Assembly (NCBI GenBank): GCA_004525335.1
Contig: SPCL01000021.1
Coordinates: 1-20,135, forward strand
Source of the DNA: Thermodesulfobacteriales bacterium
GTDB taxonomy: Bacteria; Desulfobacterota_D; UBA1144; Nemesobacterales; UBA2774
DNA: 20,135 bases
Direction of reading: 5' to 3'
Shown: piece by piece, positions 7,033 to 14,704 of the stretch
Position numbering within the stretch: position 1 is the stretch's first letter
Layout of the letters: every line of letters begins with the position of its first letter
Notes under the pieces: model-generated
Seen by the model: the letters and a program-made list of their open reading frames with translations, nothing else
The model's database searches: none
What the model was told of the DNA's origin: nothing
Program-made: the position numbers and the translations under genes

Positions 7033-7192
7033 GTACTTTTTTTAGTTTAAGAAAAAAAATATTTCACAGCTGAAATCTTTGAAGTATCGGCACTCTAAAA
7101 CAAGTTCTAGGGATTTCATGTTGAATTTATTAAGCTCGAATCAAAAATATAGTTTCGAAAATACCCAACTATAAGCTAGTATTATATAGAAG

Positions 7193-7220
7193 TTGTAATT
7201 GGATAAATCTTAATGATAAT
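7193..7220 (+). promoter_or_regulatory. Candidate promoter of the P460-like lipoprotein gene
   Basis: TTGTAA (7193-7198) and GATAAT (7215-7220) with a 16-nt spacer, about 30 nt before the ATG at 7251. It is roughly 190 nt from the TetR palindrome, so control of this gene by the same site is not implied. The rest of the 7033-7192 intergenic stretch is very AT-rich and shows no gene. Confidence 0.45.
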
Positions 7221-7250
7221 ATATCAACAAAACATATTTCGGAGGCTATA

Positions 7251-7706
7251 ATGAGAAGCACAGGATTACTGCTGTTATTATTTTTGTCAGTTTCATTTGT
7301 ATTTGCAGGATGCAAACAAGGCGAAGAAGCTGTTGAGAAATCAGAGGAGATGCATGAGGAAGCCCAGCAGAAATTTGATGCATCTATGCCTGATAAATTA
7401 GCTCCCGAGGTTTGGAATCTAATTCAGACGGAGAATTACAAGCTAACCTGGAAGACATGGCCTGAGAAAGCAACAATTTATGTAAATCCAATTGCTTTTG
7501 AAGCTATTGGAAAAGATGACGCTGAGTTTCCAATTGGTGCAATTATAGTTAGAGAAAAATTATCAAATGAAGGTAATGTCGAAAAAGTTAATGTTGCATA
7601 TAGAATAGGTGGGAACGAAGAAACTAAAGGTTGGTTTGCTGCCGACTATGCTCCTGATGGAGAGGTAATTAAAGTTTACGAAAGGCCAGTAAACATCAGG
7701 CCGTAA
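7251..7706 (+). CDS. Cytochrome P460-like lipoprotein without a haem-binding motif
   Basis: A 151-residue envelope lipoprotein. The signal peptide ends in lipobox FAGC with Cys21 lipidated, followed by a short Glu/Lys-rich linker. The mature part resembles the cytochrome P460 fold: YKLTWKTWPEKATIY, FPIGAIIVREKL, and KGWFAADYAPDGEV match the WK-x-WP, P-x-G-(S/A)-(I/V)-(I/L)-V-(R/K)-E-K and W(F)-x-A-x-Y-x-PDG pattern of that family as I remember it. True P460 proteins end with CxxCH for covalent haem; here the only cysteine is the lipobox one, so a c-type haem cannot be attached. Its function is unknown. SD CGGAGGC precedes the ATG, and a strong terminator follows. Confidence 0.7.
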   Translation: MRSTGLLLLLFLSVSFVFAGCKQGEEAVEKSEEMHEEAQQKFDASMPDKLAPEVWNLIQTENYKLTWKTWPEKATIYVNPIAFEAIGKDDAEFPIGAIIVREKLSNEGNVEKVNVAYRIGGNEETKGWFAADYAPDGEVIKVYERPVNIRP

Positions 7707-7755
7707 TTTAGAGTCTTATATTTTACGAACACAGATAACAAAACTAATAAACTCT

Positions 7756-7790
7756 AAAATCCCATCTAGCTCTTAACTAGATGGGATTTT
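7756..7790 (+). terminator. Rho-independent terminator after the lipoprotein gene
   Basis: A perfect 14-bp stem, AAAATCCCATCTAG (7756-7769) with CTAGATGGGATTTT (7777-7790), and a 7-nt loop. The A and T runs at both ends allow it to act in either direction. It separates the lipoprotein gene from the ABC transporter gene. Confidence 0.85.
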
Positions 7791-7887
7791 CTATATTAAG
7801 ATCATAGATTTCTATTCAGGTATACTAACTTTCTCGGAAATATTGAAAATAGCACGATAATTCTACGAAATTTTTCATGCCTGATTA

Positions 7888-9606
7888 ATGAATAAAAAGA
7901 AAACTCTCTTTTCTCTACTTCTCAAATATAAATATTCCTTTTTGGCCGGGCTGGTAGCACTATCGCTAGTAGATATATGCCAGCTTTCTATTCCGCTTAT
8001 CATTGAAAGAGTTATAGATGCTCTAACTCTAGAAGACGCAACCATAAGCGATATATCCAAATATGGCCTTTATATGCTGATCATAGCTATAACTATGTCG
8101 GTGTTCAGGTTCTTTTGGAGATATTTCATTATGGGTGCGGCAAGGAAAATAGAGCAGTCACTGAGAAACGAATTTTTTGCGCATCTTCAAAGCTTAAATT
8201 TTGATTTCTTTTCAGAAAAAAAGGTTGGAGATCTCATGGCTCACACGGTTAATGATGTTGAGACCCTCAAATTCGCATGCGGCCTTGGAGTTCTGGTTGC
8301 CTATGACGGAATTTTTCTTCTAGTATTTATATTTGCAGCAATGTTATATATATCGCCTCAGTTAACTCTATATGCCTTTATTCCATTCCCCATACTAGCT
8401 GTCGTGATTTATATGTTCGGTAAAATGATCGAGCAGAGGTTTCAAAAGGTACAGGATTCATTTTCAGAACTTACCGAGAGTGCAAGGGAATCAATATCGG
8501 GGATCAAGGTAGTAAAAGCATTTGTAAGACAGGATCAGGAGTTAAAAGACTTTGCAGAGTCGAGCAATAACTATTTGGATAAAAACCTGAGCCTAATAAA
8601 AATATGGGGAGTCTATCAGCCTATTATCACTTTCGCTGCAGCTTCAGCGACAGCAATATTCCTATGGTTAGGCGGTATCGATACAATAACTCTAGATATA
8701 ACATTGGGGGATTTCGCTGCGATTCTGGTCTATTTGACCATGCTTACCTGGCCAATGATGGCGATGGGATGGGCTGTCGACATTATAAAACGTGGAAACG
8801 CCTCACTAAACAGGATCAATGCGGTTCTGGCGAATAAGCCCAAATCATTTTCGGAACCCAATGCCGTAGATGTTGAAATAGAAGGGAATATTGAGTTCAG
8901 GAATCTAACTTTCTCATATAACGGAAATAGGGTGCTTAACGGTGTTTCTTTGCAAATACCTATAGGACAAGCAATGGGTATCACAGGGGCGACCGGTGCA
9001 GGAAAGAGCACATTATTTCATCTCCTAACTAGAATTGAAGACCCGCCTGACGGATCAATTTTTATCGACGGCCTGGATATAAAAAAGATTAAAAGGGATA
9101 GTCTCAGACACGGCATCATTTATGTCCCACAGGAAACAACTGTTTTTAGTGGAACTATAAAGGACAACATCTCATTTATGAATCCTGAAATTACCGAGGA
9201 ACAAATTGAAAATGCTGCTAAAACCACTGAAATATATGATGAAATCATACAATTCCCCGGTGGCTTTGATACAAGAGTCGGTGAGAGGGGGTTAAGTCTT
9301 TCGGGTGGTCAGAGACAAAGGCTGGCACTGGCAAGAGCAATATTACTAAAGCCTAAGGTGCTAATTCTTGACGATGTTTTTTCCTCTTTGGATCTTAAAA
9401 CTGAAAGTCTTGTGTTGAGAAATTTAAGACAAGAAATGAAGGGTACTACACTCTTAGCAATCTCAAGCAGGGTCCCTTCAATAAGCGGTTTCGATTCAAT
9501 CGCCGTGTTTGATGAAGGAAGATTGGTTGAGCTTGGTACCCATAAACAGCTAATGGCTAAAAGTGGTATTTATCATGGCCTTTATAAAATCCAGACTTTT
9601 GAATAA
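7888..9606 (+). CDS. ABC exporter half-transporter (fused membrane and ATPase domains, MdlA/YheI-like)
   Basis: A predicted inner-membrane ATP-driven exporter, 572 residues. Residues 1-300 form the six-helix membrane domain, including the IEQSLRNEFFAHLQSLNFDFFSEKKVGDLMAHTVNDVE coupling region. The ATPase domain has Walker A GATGAGKST (367-375), Q-loop Gln415, signature LSGGQ (471-475) and D-loop SSLD. Two catalytic positions are non-canonical: Walker B reads VLILDD, with Asp496 where most ABC proteins have Glu, and the H-loop reads AISSRV, with Ser527 replacing His. Such degeneracy is known in one half of heterodimeric exporters, but no partner ABC gene is in this window. No clear ribosome-binding site is seen. 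The stop overlaps the next start (TAATG). Confidence 0.93.
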   Translation: MNKKKTLFSLLLKYKYSFLAGLVALSLVDICQLSIPLIIERVIDALTLEDATISDISKYGLYMLIIAITMSVFRFFWRYFIMGAARKIEQSLRNEFFAHLQSLNFDFFSEKKVGDLMAHTVNDVETLKFACGLGVLVAYDGIFLLVFIFAAMLYISPQLTLYAFIPFPILAVVIYMFGKMIEQRFQKVQDSFSELTESARESISGIKVVKAFVRQDQELKDFAESSNNYLDKNLSLIKIWGVYQPIITFAAASATAIFLWLGGIDTITLDITLGDFAAILVYLTMLTWPMMAMGWAVDIIKRGNASLNRINAVLANKPKSFSEPNAVDVEIEGNIEFRNLTFSYNGNRVLNGVSLQIPIGQAMGITGATGAGKSTLFHLLTRIEDPPDGSIFIDGLDIKKIKRDSLRHGIIYVPQETTVFSGTIKDNISFMNPEITEEQIENAAKTTEIYDEIIQFPGGFDTRVGERGLSLSGGQRQRLALARAILLKPKVLILDDVFSSLDLKTESLVLRNLRQEMKGTTLLAISSRVPSISGFDSIAVFDEGRLVELGTHKQLMAKSGIYHGLYKIQTFE

Positions 9607-10094
9607 TGTCACCTTCTAGTCTTATGGAACAAGTTGATCGAACACAGGTTATAAACTATTTCGCATATGGCTCGAACATGAATCCTGTGAGGATGAGAGA
9701 AAGGGGTGTTCTTTTCTATTCAAGAAAGCTCTTAATACTTCCGGGCTACAGCTTAAAATTTAATAAGACAGTCTCTTCTCCAAATGCCGGCGCTGCTAAT
9801 ATTGTTACCAATGCAGAAGGTTTGGTTGAGGGCATACTTTATCAAATTACTTTAAAAGGAATGCTTAATTTAGATAGATATGAACATTACCCAGCCGAGT
9901 ATGACAGGGTAACTCTAAGAGTTTCAAATCAAGGTAAGAATGATATAGAGATTAAGACTTATATTGCCCACCCCCACAAAACACGTGATGGTCTAAAGCC
10001 TACTAAGTCATATTTGGATCATCTTCTAGAGGCAGAAGATCTAATGTCAGAGGATTATTACAACCAATTAAAGATAGTAGAAACTTTGGACTGA
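9606..10094 (+). CDS. Gamma-glutamylcyclotransferase-like protein
   Basis: A predicted cytosolic GGCT-fold enzyme, which in characterised members releases 5-oxoproline from gamma-glutamyl amines or peptides. The 162-residue protein has the hallmark YFAYGSNM loop (18-25), which binds the gamma-glutamyl group, and the catalytic glutamate, probably E93, in LDRYEHYP. The EGILYQI strand and a C-terminal helical segment complete the domain. The ATG overlaps the last base of the ABC exporter stop codon (TAATG), which implies translational coupling; a second ATG at 9624 is less likely for that reason. The actual substrate is not predictable; many proteins of this fold are uncharacterised. Confidence 0.88.
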   Translation: MSPSSLMEQVDRTQVINYFAYGSNMNPVRMRERGVLFYSRKLLILPGYSLKFNKTVSSPNAGAANIVTNAEGLVEGILYQITLKGMLNLDRYEHYPAEYDRVTLRVSNQGKNDIEIKTYIAHPHKTRDGLKPTKSYLDHLLEAEDLMSEDYYNQLKIVETLD

Positions 10095-10127
10095 TCTTTC
10101 TCCTTAACCTTTTCTTAATTCTTAAAA

Positions 10128-10166
10128 GTTAATATTCGGACTATTAACGTTTATATTCGGTATAAT
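10128..10166 (+). promoter_or_regulatory. Candidate regulatory region upstream of the PspC-domain gene
   Basis: A perfect -10 box, TATAAT (10161-10166), lies 33 nt before the PspC ATG, but no good -35 box is at the usual distance. Just upstream is an inverted repeat, GTTAAT (10128-10133) and ATTAAC (10143-10148). TATTCGG also occurs twice, 21 bp apart, about two helical turns. This could mark an activator-dependent promoter. Evidence is by eye only. Confidence 0.4.
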
Positions 10167-10198
10167 TTAGATACTACTCTAATACGGGGGTGTATAAG

Positions 10199-10405
10199 AT
10201 GGCCGAGAAAGTAAGAAAACTATATCGTTCAAGTCATGATAAGATGATTGCAGGCATATGTGGTGGGCTTGGAGAAATGATGTCAGTTGATTCTACGATG
10301 GTAAGGCTGGGAGTTGTATTCGTAGGAATATTGACCGGAGTGCTCCCTATAGTAATTGCCTATATAATTGGCTGGATAATTATTCCTGAAGGCCGTGAAG
10401 ATTAG
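10199..10405 (+). CDS. Small PspC-domain membrane protein
   Basis: A 68-residue protein made of a single PspC domain. The KLYRSSHDKMIAGICGGLGEMMSVDSTMVRLGVV segment is the family signature. A hydrophobic helix (FVGILTGVLPIVIAYIIGWIIIPE) anchors it in the inner membrane. PspC proteins take part in the phage-shock or membrane-stress response in some bacteria, but many stand-alone copies are uncharacterised, and no pspA or pspF is nearby. ATG 10199 is chosen over GTG 10190 because GGGGGTG at 10186-10192 is well placed as its ribosome-binding site. Confidence 0.92.
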   Translation: MAEKVRKLYRSSHDKMIAGICGGLGEMMSVDSTMVRLGVVFVGILTGVLPIVIAYIIGWIIIPEGRED

Positions 10406-10491
10406 GACAAGTTAAATTTGCAATAACAAGCTTTTTAGTTAAGAACACACTAATAAAAATTTGAACATTTACTATTAAAATAGGAGCGGAT

Positions 10492-11265
10492 GTGAACTAT
10501 CTAGAAGTTGCTGAAAAGACTGCAAGAGAAGCAGGGGTCATACTCTTGGAAAATTTGGGCAAGGTTAAAGAAATTGAATTCAAAGCTAAAAACAGCCTTG
10601 TTACTGAAGTAGATAAACTATCAGAAGAGATAATTATCTCCAACATTAAAAGTAGTTTCCCCTCACACGGGATTTTTGCGGAGGAATCGGGAAGAGACTC
10701 AAGCGAATCTGAACATGTCTGGCTAATAGACCCAATTGACGGGACTACTAATTACGCTCACGCGTATCCTTTTTTCTCAATATCGATTGCGCTAGAAACT
10801 AACGGAGAGGTAGAGGTTGGATTGGTATACGACCCTGTAAAAGACGAGATGTTTACGGCTGAAAAAGGGAAGGGTGCTTTCCTAAATGGAGAATCCATAA
10901 CTGTCTCTAAATCCCATGCAATCGAGCATAGCCATGTATGCACAGGCTTTATGCACGAAGTTGAGTGGATGGTAGAGGCGAATATTAAACACTTTGGTAA
11001 TTTTATAAGGCGGGCCAGGGCAGTAAGGCGTGACGGTTCGGCAGCGCTTGATCTTTGCTATGTAGCATGCGGCAGATTTGATGGATTTTGGGAGCTTGGA
11101 CTCAATCCATGGGACACCGCGGCGGCTGTCTTAATCTTAAAAGAGGCAGGCGGCCAAGTAAGCACATTTACAGGTGATAAATACAGTATTTATGAGAAGG
11201 AAATTCTGGCCTCCAATTCAATCGTTCATGAGCAAATGATAGAGATTTTAGCAATTGAGGATTAG
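10492..11265 (+). CDS. Inositol monophosphatase family protein (SuhB-like)
   Basis: A predicted Mg-dependent sugar- or inositol-phosphate phosphatase, 257 residues, cytosolic. The metal-binding sites of the family are intact: Glu64-Glu65 in IFAEESG, WLIDPIDGTTNYAH with Asp80 and Asp83, and Asp208 in NPWDTAAAVLILKEAGG. The start is GTG, with AGGAGCG about 4-9 nt upstream; no in-frame ATG fits the family N-terminus. Members act on myo-inositol-1-phosphate, fructose-1,6-bisphosphate, histidinol phosphate or similar compounds, and the sequence does not separate these. The next gene begins 21 nt later, so the two may be co-transcribed. Confidence 0.92.
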   Translation: MNYLEVAEKTAREAGVILLENLGKVKEIEFKAKNSLVTEVDKLSEEIIISNIKSSFPSHGIFAEESGRDSSESEHVWLIDPIDGTTNYAHAYPFFSISIALETNGEVEVGLVYDPVKDEMFTAEKGKGAFLNGESITVSKSHAIEHSHVCTGFMHEVEWMVEANIKHFGNFIRRARAVRRDGSAALDLCYVACGRFDGFWELGLNPWDTAAAVLILKEAGGQVSTFTGDKYSIYEKEILASNSIVHEQMIEILAIED

Positions 11266-11286
11266 ACCGAAATTATTGGTGAAATT

Positions 11287-12339
11287 ATGAGAAAATATTT
11301 TCTATCCCTAACAGTTCTAACCTTTCTACTCTTTTCTGTCCTAGTCTCTGCAGAAGATAAAAGTGAGACTAAATATTACTACATTGGAAATATAGGCGAA
11401 AATCTTCCTGTACAAATGGAGCTGTCTTTGGATGGTAGTGAGGTGAGGGGTTCTTATTATTACGATAAAAAGGGGATACCGCTTACTTTATCCGGGCAAG
11501 TGAGCCTCAAAGAGTCCACAATCAAATTATCTGAGATTGGGGATAAGAAAAAGAAAACTGGAGAATTTAACGGCACATTCACACCTATACCGAAGGGTAT
11601 GGGAATTACAATTGAAGGGACATGGTCAAGCGTTGATGGAACAAAAGAATTCCCTTTTATATTTACCAAAGTCGCCAATTACGATTTTTCTCTCATAAAG
11701 CAAGGCAAGTACAGTGAAGCAAAATGGTCATATCCTCAATTGATATCAAAAGATGAAGTCATTCAAAATGTTTCTATCAAACTCAGAGAGAGAATGAAGC
11801 CTGCTCTAGAAGAATTCCAGAAAGACGCCAAAGAAGGATTTATGACCGATGTAATCACAAGCACCTGGTTATTCACTTACGACTACTCGATAGAATATTA
11901 CTCAGAAAAGCTAGTAAGCTTCACCGGTCTTGTCTATTCCTACACTGGCGGCGCTCACGGCAACACATACTTTGTGTCATCTAACTATACTATTAATGAC
12001 GGAGATTCAAAACTATTAAAACTGTCAGATCTTTTTAAAAAAGAGACAAATTATGTAACAGTTATATCTGAGCTAATTATAAAAGATCTTCATAAACAAA
12101 AAGCTGGATGGGTGGTAAACGGAGAGATAACATCACTCAAGGAAGACGAAATAGGACCGCTTGCTCTATCTCCACGAGGCATTCAGTTTGCATTTGCCCC
12201 ATACGCAGTAGGGCCATATTCAGACGGAGCATTTTTTGTTACTATAGCTTATGAAGATCTGAAAGATATCATTAACCCCGAAGCTCCCCTTTCTCAATTT
12301 GCTGTATCAAGTGAGGCGGAGTCACAAGTAGAAAAGTAA
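11287..12339 (+). CDS. Secreted DUF3298 (RsiV/PdaC-type C-terminal domain) protein
   Basis: A 350-residue exported protein. A Sec signal peptide ends near SVLVSA-ED (residue 22). The first half (about 28-130) is a beta-rich domain with the pattern YYYIGNIG, VRGSYYYDKKGIPLTLSG, GEFNGTF and IEGTWSS, seen at the N-terminus of several exported proteins of unknown role. The second half has the DUF3298 signature YSYTGGAHGNT and FVTIAYEDLKDIINPEAPL, preceded by a DUF4163-like stretch. Homologous C-terminal regions occur in the anti-sigma factor RsiV, which binds lysozyme, and in the deacetylase PdaC. No sigma factor or catalytic deacetylase domain is present here, so a cell-wall-related role is inference only. 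Confidence 0.8.
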   Translation: MRKYFLSLTVLTFLLFSVLVSAEDKSETKYYYIGNIGENLPVQMELSLDGSEVRGSYYYDKKGIPLTLSGQVSLKESTIKLSEIGDKKKKTGEFNGTFTPIPKGMGITIEGTWSSVDGTKEFPFIFTKVANYDFSLIKQGKYSEAKWSYPQLISKDEVIQNVSIKLRERMKPALEEFQKDAKEGFMTDVITSTWLFTYDYSIEYYSEKLVSFTGLVYSYTGGAHGNTYFVSSNYTINDGDSKLLKLSDLFKKETNYVTVISELIIKDLHKQKAGWVVNGEITSLKEDEIGPLALSPRGIQFAFAPYAVGPYSDGAFFVTIAYEDLKDIINPEAPLSQFAVSSEAESQVEK

Positions 12340-12369
12340 TCTTTATTTCCATTCACATATTTAGAGCGG

Positions 12370-12398
12370 TTCAATTCTACCCAGCAGCTATGTATAAT
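12370..12398 (+). promoter_or_regulatory. Candidate promoter upstream of the 12433 membrane protein
   Basis: TTCAAT (12370-12375) and a perfect TATAAT (12393-12398), 17 nt apart, lie 34 nt before the ATG. It may drive the membrane protein and the monooxygenase and MFS genes behind it, since the gaps are only 28 and 18 nt. Confidence 0.45.
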
Positions 12399-12432
12399 CT
12401 TATAAAACCAATCCTATGATAAAAAGGGAATT

Positions 12433-12996
12433 ATGATCTCTGAAGAATTAAAAGAATTAATTCGTCCTCCAATACTAGTCCAAAAAATACTCTGGTTTGT
12501 TATCATAGGCTCCATACTTTTCTATATAGGTTTTGTATATATTTTTGTGGGCGGAAATAAAGCTTTAACTACCTCTATAACCAGCACCATAGAATTATTG
12601 ATATACGTTCTTGCCGGTATCGCAATGCTGGGGTCGATATTTTATTATCGTTATGCACTTTCAGATAAATATCTTAAGCGATTCTTGAGTAAAGATGTCG
12701 ATATTGAATTGTTGGCTAAAAATCCAAGGACTAAGGAAATTGATACAAGCAAACTCGCTCAGCTCAATTCTCTATCCGCAGCAGAGTTAAAAATATACTC
12801 CCTAATGTTTGAGCTTCAGAAGATAACTATTCTAACTTTGATTTTAAACGAGCTTATAGTTATATTCGGCTCTGCAATATCATTTATAAATGATGATGTT
12901 TCAAAAATTGTCCCATTCGGTATTGTCTCATTGTTTTTAAGTTTTTGGATGTTCCCCAAACCCCAGTCTTTGATTAAAAGGGTTCTGAGCTTATAG
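12433..12996 (+). CDS. Four-helix membrane protein of unknown function
   Basis: I do not recognise this 187-residue protein. It shows two hydrophobic helices near the N-terminus (about 19-41 and 53-76), a hydrophilic middle of about 50 residues (LSDKYLKRFLSKDVDIELLAKN and on), and two more helices (about 128-150 and 155-178). A four-span inner-membrane topology with a soluble loop is likely. No catalytic motif is seen. A short basic tail follows the last helix. It precedes the monooxygenase gene by 28 nt on the same strand, so it may belong to the same transcription unit, but nothing ties it to that pathway. Confidence 0.75.
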   Translation: MISEELKELIRPPILVQKILWFVIIGSILFYIGFVYIFVGGNKALTTSITSTIELLIYVLAGIAMLGSIFYYRYALSDKYLKRFLSKDVDIELLAKNPRTKEIDTSKLAQLNSLSAAELKIYSLMFELQKITILTLILNELIVIFGSAISFINDDVSKIVPFGIVSLFLSFWMFPKPQSLIKRVLSL

Positions 12997-13024
12997 GGCA
13001 AATTCATTTCACATGGAGGATTAG

Positions 13025-14686
13025 ATGACAGCTTCTGCAAATCAAAATGCTGACGTATTAATAGTAGGCGCAGGACCCACAGGTCTCACAATGGCTTGTG
13101 AGTTACTTCGCCACGGTATCACTCCCAGAATTATAGATAAAGCCATGGCTCCAACTGATAAATCAAAAGCCTTTGCCGTACACCCACGCACGCTTGAGCT
13201 ACTCGATAACATGGGGATTGTAGACACATTCTTAAAAGAGGGCAATGAGTGCAATGCCTTTGATATATACGACCGGGGAAAACCTTTAGTGAACGCTACA
13301 TTTGAAAGTATTGAGAGTAAATACCCGTTTGCATTAATGATCCCTCAAAGCTTGAGTGAGAAGATATTGCATGAGCATCTGAAAAGTTATGGAATAGAAG
13401 TTGAACGCGAATTAGAACTAAAAAAAATAAAACAGACTGACGATAAAGTTACCGCCACACTAAAGACAAAATACAATTCAGATGAAATTATGGAATGCAG
13501 CTATCTTGTCGGTTGCGACGGAGCTCATAGCGTCACCAGACACCAGCTGAATTTTGATTTTAAAGGAGCCCCATACCCAAATTACTGGCTTCTAGCAGAT
13601 TGCGATCTGGATTGGAGATATCCCATGTTCAATTTATCTGTCTTTATACACCCCCACGGACTTACAGCATATTTCCCTTATAAAAGTGATAGAGGAAGAC
13701 TCATGTTTGAGCTAGAAAATGCACCTATCGATGAAGAGATGGCACTTCCCATCATGGACGATGTACTTAAGCTAATGGAAGAAAGAGGGATAGAGTATAA
13801 CAATATCTCCAACCCCCACTGGCTCGCTTACTTCAAACTACACCACAGAATAGTGGATAGATATAGAGAAGGCAGGGTCTTCATTGGAGGGGATGCAGCG
13901 CATATACATAGCCCAATGGGGGGGCAGGGGATGAACACTGGTATGCAGGACGCTTATAACCTTGCATGGAAGTTAGCGCTGGTTCTCAAAGGCAAGTCAC
14001 CTGAGGGACTTTTAGACAGCTATAACACAGAAAGGCACAAAGTAGGGGAAGAAGTAGTTACTCTCACCGATACAGCTACCAAAATGGCAACATTCCATAA
14101 TCCTGTTTTAAGTGTCATAAGAAATAAAATGATGGGTGTTCTCTTAAATTTAAACCCTGTTCAACACAAGATAGTCAGCACTCTGGCACAGCTCGAGTTT
14201 CACTACAAAGACAGCCCCATAGTTGATGAGAGATGGTTTGAGTCAAAAGAAGTAGAGGGGTATGTCCCTCACGGGCATGACTTAAAAGCCGGGGAAAGAT
14301 TCAAGGACTATAATTTGCAAAGTCCCGACGGTAGCAGTACCACTGAACTATTTAAACTATTAAAAGGTTCTGAACACGAACTATTAATATTTACCGGAGC
14401 TGAGCCTGAAGATATGGAGATTCAGGATCTCTCTAAAATCGTCGAATCTGTGAAAGAGTACGGAAATCTAATTGAAACACATCTAATCATAGGGTCAGAA
14501 AAAATTCCAGAAGGGTTGCCTAATGTTCCGTCAACATGGATTGATAGCGGTCACAATATGCACAAAGATTTTGGCGCTGCTAAGGCAAGTCTCTATCTGA
14601 TTCGACCTGACGGCTATATTGCGTTTCGTAACCAGCCCGCAAGCGCTTCTGACCTAAAAGAATATCTAGTAACAATATTTATTTAG
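13025..14686 (+). CDS. FAD-dependent monooxygenase (PheA/TfdB aromatic hydroxylase family)
   Basis: A predicted NAD(P)H-dependent flavoprotein hydroxylase of aromatic or polyketide-like compounds, 553 residues. An N-terminal Rossmann motif, VLIVGAGPTGLTMACELLRHG (GAGPTG at 15-20), binds FAD. The SKAFAVHPRTLELLDNMGI segment, the NAD(P)H/FAD motif GCDGAHS (163-169) and the GGDAAHIHSPMGGQGMNTGMQDAYNLAWKL motif (288 on) are all intact. The C-terminal 150 residues look like the thioredoxin-like domain of this family. SD GGAGGA lies 4 nt before the ATG. The DHA2 efflux gene follows 18 nt later. Degradative phenol hydroxylases, antibiotic-biosynthesis hydroxylases and rifampicin-type inactivating monooxygenases all share this fold, so the substrate is open. 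Confidence 0.93.
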   Translation: MTASANQNADVLIVGAGPTGLTMACELLRHGITPRIIDKAMAPTDKSKAFAVHPRTLELLDNMGIVDTFLKEGNECNAFDIYDRGKPLVNATFESIESKYPFALMIPQSLSEKILHEHLKSYGIEVERELELKKIKQTDDKVTATLKTKYNSDEIMECSYLVGCDGAHSVTRHQLNFDFKGAPYPNYWLLADCDLDWRYPMFNLSVFIHPHGLTAYFPYKSDRGRLMFELENAPIDEEMALPIMDDVLKLMEERGIEYNNISNPHWLAYFKLHHRIVDRYREGRVFIGGDAAHIHSPMGGQGMNTGMQDAYNLAWKLALVLKGKSPEGLLDSYNTERHKVGEEVVTLTDTATKMATFHNPVLSVIRNKMMGVLLNLNPVQHKIVSTLAQLEFHYKDSPIVDERWFESKEVEGYVPHGHDLKAGERFKDYNLQSPDGSSTTELFKLLKGSEHELLIFTGAEPEDMEIQDLSKIVESVKEYGNLIETHLIIGSEKIPEGLPNVPSTWIDSGHNMHKDFGAAKASLYLIRPDGYIAFRNQPASASDLKEYLVTIFI

Positions 14687-14704
14687 AGTATTATTGAGTT
14701 CAAG

